A stretch of 63,682 nucleotides of DNA from Isosphaeraceae bacterium (GTDB lineage Bacteria; Planctomycetota; Planctomycetia; Isosphaerales; Isosphaeraceae): positions 1 through 63,682 of the forward strand of contig JARLIH010000398.1 of assembly GCA_031291845.1 (NCBI GenBank). Reading direction: 5' to 3'. Shown one piece after another: positions 42,003-49,487 of the stretch (the stretch's first letter is position 1; every line of letters starts with the position of its first letter). A model generated the notes under the pieces. The model made no database searches, was not told where the DNA came from, and was given only the letters and a program-made list of their open reading frames with translations. A program made the position numbers and the translations under genes.

Positions 42003-43163
42003 ATGATCCCGATTTTTATCACAGGAGTCGGCGTCGTCACTTCGTCCGGCGTGGGAACCGCCCCGCTCGAGGCCGACCTGCGTAAAGCGGAAGGAGAACC
42101 GGTACGGGTCGACAGCCTGACGCGCGACGGACGATACCCGTATGCCCCTCTGTCGGCGGAGTTCGAAGGAGAGCAGGATGTAACTTCATGCACGGTACTT
42201 GACCGCTGCATGGACACTCTACTCGGTGGTGCGCCGGTCGCGCCCGAATTCCTTCACGGCCCGCGCACCGCGCTCGTCCTGGGCGTCACCGAAGGCATGC
42301 ACCGACGCTGGGTGCCGGAGGACGGCGAAGGCTCACTCGCAGACTCGTTGGCTCTGAGCGACTTTTATGAATTCGATGTCTGCGAGACATTCGCGACGAC
42401 GTGGGGCCTGCGCGGGCCAAGGATGGCGATCAACACGGCCTGCTCGTCGTCGGCCTGTGCCTTTGGTGTGGCCGTTGAGCTGATCAGGTCCGGCGTTTGC
42501 GACCGGGCCGTGACGGGGGGCGCGGCGCTCTTGAACCGGTTCGATGTCTTCGGATTCCGATCATCCCGGCTGCTGGCCGGGCGCAGTGCGCGGCCGTTCG
42601 ACAAGCGGCGAGACGGCCTGATGCTCGGAGAGGGGGGGGCGCTCATCTTGCTCGAACGAGGCGACCTTCTATCGGCCGCGCCGCTTGCCGAGGTGGCCTC
42701 GTGGGAATCGAACAACGAGCGCCATTCGATCACTGCGCCGGAGCCTTCGGGGCGGTGCCTTGCCGCCTGCATCGGCAAAGCGCTTGCGGCGGGCGGGGTC
42801 GCGGTCTCCGACGTCGACTACGTAAACGCTCACGGGACGGGGACCGTGGCAAATGACCGTTCTGAGGCGCTGGGGCTCGCAAGACTGTTAGGGTCCGACC
42901 GCTTGAGGCCCTTGGTCAGCTCGACCAAGGGACTCCACGGGCACCTGCGCGGGGCAGGGGGTGCTGTCGAAGTCGTCGTCACAATGCTTGCGCTCCAGCA
43001 CGGGTTTGCTCCCGTCACTCGGGGATGTACTGACCCCATTGAGGAATGTGCGTGGCACTGCGTGCGAGAGACCCCGGAGTTCCGGGAAATCAACTGGGCC
43101 GCGACGGTCTCGCGTGGGTTCGGCGGGACGAACGTGGCAATCGTCTTGAAGAAGTGTGGTTGA
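42003..43163 (+). CDS. Beta-ketoacyl synthase (KAS II type)
   Basis: A 386-residue thiolase-fold condensing enzyme. The Cys-His-His triad is intact: Cys about 146 in NTACSSSA, His in NAHGTGT (about 276) and His in GLHGHLRGAGG (about 311). It extends acyl chains on the small carrier protein encoded at 44190. It sits next to a Cys-less homologue, like the KS-alpha/KS-beta pairs of type II polyketide systems and the paired synthases of aryl polyene clusters. GAGCG precedes the ATG, and the gene is three bases after the dehydratase gene. Chain length and starter cannot be read from the sequence. Confidence 0.9.
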   Translation: MIPIFITGVGVVTSSGVGTAPLEADLRKAEGEPVRVDSLTRDGRYPYAPLSAEFEGEQDVTSCTVLDRCMDTLLGGAPVAPEFLHGPRTALVLGVTEGMHRRWVPEDGEGSLADSLALSDFYEFDVCETFATTWGLRGPRMAINTACSSSACAFGVAVELIRSGVCDRAVTGGAALLNRFDVFGFRSSRLLAGRSARPFDKRRDGLMLGEGGALILLERGDLLSAAPLAEVASWESNNERHSITAPEPSGRCLAACIGKALAAGGVAVSDVDYVNAHGTGTVANDRSEALGLARLLGSDRLRPLVSSTKGLHGHLRGAGGAVEVVVTMLALQHGFAPVTRGCTDPIEECAWHCVRETPEFREINWAATVSRGFGGTNVAIVLKKCG

Positions 43164-43210
43164 CAGCCGTTGGAACGAGCCCCGGTTCTTGCAAACGGGC
43201 GGATACGCAA

Positions 43211-44176
43211 ATGTCGATCGTGAGTGGACAGACCGAGATCCGCGGGTGGGGAATCGCCGCGACGGGGGAGCGAGGCGGTCCTGCCGCCGTCGCCGGCCTT
43301 GCCTCAGACGCGGTGCGCGCGGCGATCAGGGCCGGCGCGCTTCAGGCCGGCGAGGTTGAAGGCGCGGGCCTGTGCCTTGGAATCCAGTACGGTCGCGCGG
43401 AGCAAGTCCGCCGCGCAGTGGACGTGGCCTCAGAGCTGCGCCTGCACGGGTTCTGCGACCCGCTCTCGTTCGCCCACTCGATCACAGGGGCCGTCGTCGG
43501 GCAAGTTGCCCTCGACCATGGGATCGGCGGCAGGACGCTGGCTGTCAACACGGGGGCATTATCAGGACTCGATGCCATCGGATTGGCTCACCACGCACTT
43601 CTTTCAAACCCAGGCAGCCTGGCGATCGCCGTAGGCGCGGACAGCGGCCGGGCCGCCACGCTGTCGCAGAACGCAACGACTTCCAACCACGCCGAGGTGC
43701 GCGGGGCCGCAGCGGCGCTGGTGCTCGAGAAACCGGAGAATCCAACGAACGACGGCGCGGTGCTTCTGAGCTCCTACCACTCCGAGCACCTCGATTTCGG
43801 GCCGGACGGCGATGAGGAACTTTCATCGTGGGTCGACGCGCGCCTGGCCGCGGCCGGCGCGAGCTGGCAAGACCTCGCGCTGGCTGCACTTGCGGGTGAT
43901 CCCGCGCGCTTGAGCCCACTCCGGCGGGCTCTCCAGAAGAACTCTGTCCCCGTGCTCACGGCGTGCCGGTTCTGGGGGAGTGCGGGAGCCGGCGCCGCGG
44001 CGACGGCAAGCGCCTTTGCAGTGACCTTCCTCCAGCGCGCGCGCGTCCCCGGGCCCACTGGGAGGGCCAACGTCGGAATTGTGCTGGCCTTGGATGCGTC
44101 GGGACGATCGTCATGCGTCGTTTTGACCCAGTCGGTTCGGCACCGCGGAGCGTCCTACCGTGAATTTCACCGATGA
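43211..44176 (+). CDS. Ketosynthase-like protein lacking the active Cys (chain-length-factor-like)
   Basis: A 321-residue condensing-enzyme homologue. Where the synthase has TACSSS this protein reads VNTGALSG (about 110), so the nucleophile is gone, and the two His motifs are not recognisable. Such partners (KS-beta/chain-length factors) form heterodimers with an active ketosynthase, here the preceding gene, and set chain length or supply starter units. ATG 43211 is chosen because the conserved part begins there; the frame is open 55 codons earlier over the end of the ketosynthase. It is shorter than usual chain-length factors (about 400). Confidence 0.75.
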   Translation: MSIVSGQTEIRGWGIAATGERGGPAAVAGLASDAVRAAIRAGALQAGEVEGAGLCLGIQYGRAEQVRRAVDVASELRLHGFCDPLSFAHSITGAVVGQVALDHGIGGRTLAVNTGALSGLDAIGLAHHALLSNPGSLAIAVGADSGRAATLSQNATTSNHAEVRGAAAALVLEKPENPTNDGAVLLSSYHSEHLDFGPDGDEELSSWVDARLAAAGASWQDLALAALAGDPARLSPLRRALQKNSVPVLTACRFWGSAGAGAAATASAFAVTFLQRARVPGPTGRANVGIVLALDASGRSSCVVLTQSVRHRGASYREFHR

Positions 44177-44189
44177 GAGGAAGGCAGCG

Positions 44190-44471
44190 ATGACGAGCGA
44201 CGAACACTCCACGAAGGAGCAGATTCGCCAAGCGGTCGTACGCGTACTCGGCCTGGGTATCGAGCCCGAGAGTCTTGCGTTCGACGAACCCCTCTTCGGC
44301 GGCGAGCGACCGCTTGACTCCATTGACCTGGTCGCGTGTATTGTTACGATCGAACATATGTTCGATTTTGAGTTTCCCGAGAGTCTGTCGTTCACGGAAG
44401 AGTTGCGCACGATCGACGCGATGCACGCGGCCGTTGCGCGCTTCGGGCGGGCGCGTTTGGAACGGGCCTGA
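44190..44471 (+). CDS. Acyl carrier protein
   Basis: A 93-residue carrier protein. The phosphopantetheine site is Ser in PLDSIDLV (about 45). The helix III region SFTEELRTIDAM follows. It would hold chains for the ketosynthase pair, dehydratase, ligase and BtrH-like acyltransferase of this cluster. ATG 44190 has a strong GAGAGGAAGG site upstream (44175-44184); a GTG at 44160 overlaps the previous gene. Spacing to its neighbours fits one operon. Confidence 0.9.
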   Translation: MTSDEHSTKEQIRQAVVRVLGLGIEPESLAFDEPLFGGERPLDSIDLVACIVTIEHMFDFEFPESLSFTEELRTIDAMHAAVARFGRARLERA

Positions 44472-44504
44472 CGGACCACAATAGCCCGCCTGGGGAAAAG
44501 AGCG

Positions 44505-45596
44505 ATGCCAGCGGCAGAAGTTTCGGTCGTCATCCCGGTCTACAACAACGCAGCAACGATCCGCGAGTGCCTGAGTTCCGTGCTGCAATCATCGTATCCC
44601 ATCAAGGACCTCATCGTCGTTAACGATGGATCCACGGACGGGACGGAGCAGATCGCACGGTCATTCAACTGCACGGTCATTGACCTGGCGGCAAACTACG
44701 GGGTGGGCATCGCGCGCAACGCCGGCGCTGCCAGGGCGACGGGCGACCTCCTCTTCTTTACCGACGGCGACGTTGTGCTGGCCAATGACACGATTGACAT
44801 CGGCGTGCGAAGGCTCGGCGAAGACCCTGGGTTGGCGGCCGTCGTCGGCCTATACGCGAAAGAGTGCGGGGCTTCGGGCTTCGCGTCCGTGTTCAAGAAC
44901 CTTGTCTACCACTACGTTCACCTTTCTTCGACGGAAGCATCCTCGGTCTTTATCGGCAACTGCGGCATGATCCGCAGGCGGGTCTTCGAGCAGGTTGGTG
45001 GGTTCGATTCCTCGTCCGAGTTTGCCACGTGCCTCGAAGACGTCGAACTCGGTTTCCGTCTCGCTGCACATGGCGAGCGCGTCGTACTCGACAAGACAAT
45101 GAGCGTCACTCATCTCAGGCAATTTACACTTTCCGGCTTGTTGTACTCCGATCTATTCCGGCGCGCTGTGCCTTGGTCCAAGTTGATCCTCAAGTACCGC
45201 CACGTCCAATTCGACAACTGCACGCGAATGGGTGACCTCGTTCGCCTTGTGCTCGCGTTTGTTGTGCTTGCGGCGGCGCTCGCGGTCCCGGTGCTCGGCC
45301 GACCCACGTGGCCGTTCTTCCCGGTCGCGCTCGGGGCGTTCATCCTCTCCGACCAATCCGTGACGGCGTTCCTGGCGAGGGAGCGGGGCGTGTCGTTCGC
45401 CCTGAGGGCCGTTCCGATGAGAGTGCTGTATTACTGGACCGGAGCGCTCGGCATCGCGCTCGCACTTGCGGCGTGGTTCAGAATGCCAGCGCCGGCCGGG
45501 CAGACCCACAACGGGCGAGGCTCGCCGCTCGCTGAGAGCTTCACGCTACCGGGGGCGCCGTTGCGCGCACGCCCGTCTGAGAATCCCGCAACGTGA
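44505..45596 (+). CDS. Family 2 glycosyltransferase, membrane-associated
   Basis: A 363-residue GT-A enzyme. VSVVIPVYNN (6-15), VNDGSTDGTE for nucleotide binding and DGD in FFTDGDVV (about 85-92) are present, and the acceptor block CLEDVELGFRLAAHG lies near 180. Two hydrophobic segments at about 240-285 and one near 310 suggest membrane anchoring. In this cluster it may glycosylate the cyclitol or acyl product, but a surface glycan role is possible. It is a distant paralogue of the transferase at 23069. It lies 33 bases after the carrier protein gene. Confidence 0.87.
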   Translation: MPAAEVSVVIPVYNNAATIRECLSSVLQSSYPIKDLIVVNDGSTDGTEQIARSFNCTVIDLAANYGVGIARNAGAARATGDLLFFTDGDVVLANDTIDIGVRRLGEDPGLAAVVGLYAKECGASGFASVFKNLVYHYVHLSSTEASSVFIGNCGMIRRRVFEQVGGFDSSSEFATCLEDVELGFRLAAHGERVVLDKTMSVTHLRQFTLSGLLYSDLFRRAVPWSKLILKYRHVQFDNCTRMGDLVRLVLAFVVLAAALAVPVLGRPTWPFFPVALGAFILSDQSVTAFLARERGVSFALRAVPMRVLYYWTGALGIALALAAWFRMPAPAGQTHNGRGSPLAESFTLPGAPLRARPSENPAT

Positions 45597-45638
45597 CCGG
45601 GCATACCGGCTCGCTTCCGACCAGTGAGGGTATCGACC

Positions 45639-46907
45639 ATGGGCGTAACGCTACGGCTGCTCGCGCTGCTGTTCCGAAAGACGGACCAGCTTCCCGTCTA
45701 CCTCATTCACTCGGTCACCGAACGATGTAACGCGCGGTGCAGTCATTGTTTCGTTTACAAAGACGGAAAGAAGGACGAGCTCACCGTCGCGGAGATCGCG
45801 GCGTTCTGCGACACGGTCGGGAAGAACCTCTATCATGTCTGCCTCAGCGGCGGCGAGCCATTCGTGCGCCACGACCTCGCTGAAATCGCACGCTGTTACT
45901 TTGAGCGCACCCCGGCGCGGGTCATCCGGATCTCGACCAACGGGTATTGGCCCGAACGGATTGGCGCGACGACCGAGCAAATCCTCCGGCTTCGCTCGTG
46001 CAAAAACGTTGTCGTGGAAATTTCCTTCGACGGCATCGGTGCTGACCATGACGCGATCCGGCAACTGCCGGGCTTGTTTACAAAGGCCGTGGAGACGTTC
46101 CATAAGCTCAAGCAACTGGAGGCTGTCTACCGCCATTTCCGCGTGAACGTCAACGTCACGGTTTGCGCCAGCAATCAAGACAGACTCCCTGCGCTCTACG
46201 ACTATCTCACAAAAACCCTGGGCATCCAAAACATCTCGATGACATTGACACGAGGCCGTCCGGAAGACGTCTCCGAGCTGGGGGTCGATATCGGCAACTA
46301 CGAGCGTTTCGCGAAGCTCGTCGAGGAGGACCTGGGCGAGCAGCGGCTCGCCGGTTATGCGGGGATAGCGCGGGGATTCATCGTGAATGCGCAAAACATC
46401 CTGGCCCGGCGGCGCATCCTTGCCACCATCAAGGACCCCCGATTCCGCTCGCGGTGCTACGCAGGGAACCTCGCGGGCGTCTTGCTCAGTGACGGGTTGC
46501 TAAGGCCCTGTGAGCTCCGCCCCGAGGTCCTGGGAAATATTCGCGACCGGCCTTTCCCTGAACTCTGGCGATCGAAAGAGGCAGACACGTTCAAGCAGAC
46601 CTGTGATCACTGTTTCTGCACCCATGAATGTTTTCTCGCATCGAACATCATCTTCAATAAGAGGCACGCGCCGGCGCTCGTCGGCCTTGCGTCCCGGATG
46701 TGGCTGAGCAGTGTGTGGAGGCGGTTGGTTCGGCAGCCGGCTCCAGCGCCTGTGGCGCCGCTGCCGGCTGCGCCGAGCGGTCTTCCGTCGTTGACCGTCC
46801 TGGGCGAGGGCGGGGCATGTTGTTCGTCGGCACCCAAGCCGCTGGTCGCGGCGGACAGGGCCCAGCCCATCGAGTCGTGGTGGCCTTCGGAGGCAAACGG
46901 GCGATGA
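45639..46907 (+). CDS. SPASM-type radical SAM protein
   Basis: A 422-residue radical SAM enzyme. The cluster motif is CNARCSHC (Cys30, Cys34, Cys37; CX3CX2C). LSGGEPFVRHDL follows at about 73. A SPASM-like C-terminal Cys set (CYAG, LRPCELRPE, CDHCFCTHEC) adds auxiliary iron-sulfur sites. Such enzymes include peptide modifiers and the butirosin alcohol dehydrogenase BtrN. A low-complexity Pro/Ala tail of about 70 residues ends the protein. ATG 45639 is preferred to GTG 45624, since GTGAGGG at 45624 looks like the ribosome site. The stop overlaps the next ATG (46904). Confidence 0.83.
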   Translation: MGVTLRLLALLFRKTDQLPVYLIHSVTERCNARCSHCFVYKDGKKDELTVAEIAAFCDTVGKNLYHVCLSGGEPFVRHDLAEIARCYFERTPARVIRISTNGYWPERIGATTEQILRLRSCKNVVVEISFDGIGADHDAIRQLPGLFTKAVETFHKLKQLEAVYRHFRVNVNVTVCASNQDRLPALYDYLTKTLGIQNISMTLTRGRPEDVSELGVDIGNYERFAKLVEEDLGEQRLAGYAGIARGFIVNAQNILARRRILATIKDPRFRSRCYAGNLAGVLLSDGLLRPCELRPEVLGNIRDRPFPELWRSKEADTFKQTCDHCFCTHECFLASNIIFNKRHAPALVGLASRMWLSSVWRRLVRQPAPAPVAPLPAAPSGLPSLTVLGEGGACCSSAPKPLVAADRAQPIESWWPSEANGR

Positions 46908-47926
46908 TCTCATGTTGCGAATGGGCCGGCCGCAAAGGATACAACTGCTTCAGCTCGGCCGTCGGGTCACTGCTCGCGGGCTACGGCTACCCGGCGCTCG
47001 CCCCTGCGCTCGATTCGGGGTTCGACTTCTATTACCAACCCAGCTCATGTTGGCGGTTGGGGAGCCTCGGCGTCTGGCCGGGGAGCGAACACGGGATGGT
47101 GGCAAGGAACCTCAAGCGGCTCTTCGGTGTCGATGTCACGGTTCGAGAGGAAGAAAGCTGGGGCACCGTCGTCGCAAGGCTTGCGCGCCCGGGCCACCCT
47201 CTCGTCATGGCGTTAGCGAACAAGTCACTGGCGCACATCCCGCGCGGCGAGCTCGTTGAGTTGGTCCCCCATTATCTCGTCCTTTCTGGCGGCAACGGGG
47301 GCGAGGTCCGCTTTCGCGACGCGTTTCTGGGTCAAGCCGGCGCGCTGACCCTCGACGACCTGGAACGGGCATCCTGTTTTGTGACGGACGACGGGGAAGA
47401 AGTCCGCTACCGGGTTTGTGAACTCTCGGGGATCACGATCCCAGGGCGGGTCGTCGCTGAGTATGCCGCGAGTCCCGGCAAACTCGCTCGCGACATGTTG
47501 CTGCCCGACATGGCACTTCCGTCGCTCGAGCGAGGAGACGCCGCGGTCGTCGGCCCTGAAGCCATCCGTCGCGTCGCCACCGACCTCGAATCGATGGGCG
47601 CGACCGCCAATCGGCGTAACCTGCGCGTCCTCGGGCAGTCGTTGCGCTACGTGCAATATCAGCGGACCTGCTTTGGTCGGTTTCTCGGCGAATTCGGCAC
47701 CATTCGGCCTGATCTCGCCGCAACGATCGACGCGCTGATCGCGCGACTGCACGCGCTCGGCCGGAGCTGGTTTGATGTGCGTGTTCGGGCGCAGTACCTC
47801 GCGCTGCGGTCCACCGGACCTGCGGTCGCGCCCGTCGTCGGGGTCCTTCGTGTTCTCGCTGATGAAGAAGGAGCCTTCTTGCAGCAATTGCGGTCCTTGA
47901 AGTCGACACTGAGCGACGAAGAGTGA
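46904..47926 (+). CDS. BtrH_N-type cysteine acyltransferase-like protein
   Basis: A 340-residue protein resembling BtrH of butirosin biosynthesis, which moves an acyl group from a carrier protein to an amine. Cys15 (YNCFSSAVGSLL), His123 (LVPHYLVLSGG) and Asp139 (VRFRDAFLG) are in the order of a papain-like Cys-His-Asp site as in the BtrH_N family. The second half is helical and unrecognised. It is coupled by ATGA overlap to the SPASM radical SAM gene. Its likely acyl source is the carrier protein at 44190. The family call is from motif layout alone and distant homology. Confidence 0.6.
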   Translation: MISCCEWAGRKGYNCFSSAVGSLLAGYGYPALAPALDSGFDFYYQPSSCWRLGSLGVWPGSEHGMVARNLKRLFGVDVTVREEESWGTVVARLARPGHPLVMALANKSLAHIPRGELVELVPHYLVLSGGNGGEVRFRDAFLGQAGALTLDDLERASCFVTDDGEEVRYRVCELSGITIPGRVVAEYAASPGKLARDMLLPDMALPSLERGDAAVVGPEAIRRVATDLESMGATANRRNLRVLGQSLRYVQYQRTCFGRFLGEFGTIRPDLAATIDALIARLHALGRSWFDVRVRAQYLALRSTGPAVAPVVGVLRVLADEEGAFLQQLRSLKSTLSDEE

Positions 47927-47937
47927 GGACGAGTCGG

Positions 47938-49398
47938 ATGGACCTAGCAAGCTTGAACGACGATCCAACTCGCAGCACGTTCCCTTACCTGGGCTCGTCC
48001 CCGCAGGAGCCGCGCCAAGCCCTTTCCGCGCCCTGCGCCGACGCTTTGACCTCCTATCGCGAGGAGATCGCGGAGCGCGTCGGGATGCCCGCACCGACCG
48101 CATACTGGCTCTGGAACATGGATGTCTCGTGCCGCTGGGGGCGTTCCGAGGACAGCACGTCAAAGACCCATGCGGGTGCCCGCCTCACGGTGACGAACGA
48201 CACTTGGCCTCAGCTCGGCATCCTGAACAGGCTGCTCGCAGCGCACGGCGACGTGGTCGTCGAGGAATGCGGCCCCGACGACGAGTACGACCTCGATCTA
48301 CTCGACGTTTGGGCGGAGGCCGGGATCCCCCGTCGCCGGCTATCCTCCCGCCGTCTTACGACGAACTCTCCCTCCGCAAGCACGGCGCTGACGGCCAGTT
48401 CTTCCGCCGGGCTGAGGCGAGAGCTGAAGCAGCAATCCGCGTCGGGAAGCCCTTCGCTCCTTATCTGGTTCGGTAACGACCGCACGGAGGAACAGCTCGC
48501 CCGGTCGACGGGGTCGCTCCTCTTCGGCGCCGGCGCGGAGGCCAGTGCGGTTTGCAACAACAAGGCCATCGTCAAGCGCTGGTGTGTCGAGCTCGGTCTC
48601 GCCACGCCGGAGGGAGGCGAGAGCCATGACGCCGCCGAACTCGAGCGCCTTGCCGTGCCGCTGCTCAATAAGTTCGGCACCGTCGCAATCAAGCAGCCGT
48701 ACGGCGCGTCGGGACAGGGAATCGTGCTGGCGAGCACGATCGAGCGCGTGCGGCGGGTTTTGCGTCACGCGGTCCTCGAATCAGCGAGTGGTGAGACAGC
48801 CACGCGGCTCGTCGAAGGCTGGTATCCCCGTGCGCGGAGTCACAACTCGCTTTACGTGATCTCCCCTGCGGGGAGAGTCAGCTTCCTGGGAATGACCGAG
48901 CAGGTCTTGAACGAACAGAAATATGAGGGGAGCTGGCTCCTGCCGGAGGCGCTTACGGGCAACACGGCCGAGCTCCGCACCGCCCACCTGGCGATGGCAC
49001 GCCGGGCTTTCCTCGCCGGCTATCACGGTGTCGTCGGCTTCGACTCGTTCTCGTCTACCGACGGTACGCTGTTCCCCGTTGTCGAAATCAATGCACGGCT
49101 CAACATGTCGCTGTACGCGCTGGCGGCGGCGCGCGCTAGCGGCGCAGGCCCCGTCGGCTGCCTGAGGAGCTACATGCTGAAGTGGGGACACGCGATGCAG
49201 CTCGCACCGTTCCTCGACCAGCTCGGGCGCGGAAAGTTGCTCCAATCCGGGCGGACGACGGGCGTCCTTCCACTGTCATTCACCGGTCGGACGACGCCAC
49301 GCTCGTGCGGCTTGCTACGGTTCCACTTGCTCTATTTCGGGGAGAACCGCCGCCATGTCGAGTCGTTGCGAAACGATGTGGAAGCACGGTTGCGCTAA
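47938..49398 (+). CDS. ATP-grasp carboxylate ligase
   Basis: A 486-residue protein. The central ATP-grasp blocks are VAIKQPYGASGQGIVLA (about 250-266) and the metal-binding FPVVEINARLNMS (about 377-389). The N-terminal 150 residues include a Ser/Thr-rich linker. The family joins a carboxylate to an amine or thiol through an acyl phosphate, as BtrJ (amino acid to carrier protein) or PGM1-type peptide ligases do. Being 11 bases after the BtrH-like gene, it may load an amino acid on the carrier or form an amide in the product. Confidence 0.8.
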   Translation: MDLASLNDDPTRSTFPYLGSSPQEPRQALSAPCADALTSYREEIAERVGMPAPTAYWLWNMDVSCRWGRSEDSTSKTHAGARLTVTNDTWPQLGILNRLLAAHGDVVVEECGPDDEYDLDLLDVWAEAGIPRRRLSSRRLTTNSPSASTALTASSSAGLRRELKQQSASGSPSLLIWFGNDRTEEQLARSTGSLLFGAGAEASAVCNNKAIVKRWCVELGLATPEGGESHDAAELERLAVPLLNKFGTVAIKQPYGASGQGIVLASTIERVRRVLRHAVLESASGETATRLVEGWYPRARSHNSLYVISPAGRVSFLGMTEQVLNEQKYEGSWLLPEALTGNTAELRTAHLAMARRAFLAGYHGVVGFDSFSSTDGTLFPVVEINARLNMSLYALAAARASGAGPVGCLRSYMLKWGHAMQLAPFLDQLGRGKLLQSGRTTGVLPLSFTGRTTPRSCGLLRFHLLYFGENRRHVESLRNDVEARLR

Positions 49399-49487
49399 AC
49401 GTACCAATTGCGTCGAGAAGGACCCGACCCATGTAGGGCGGGTCTCCGACGGCTCCTGACGGGTCCCGCAATGGGAGGAGTGGTCGT

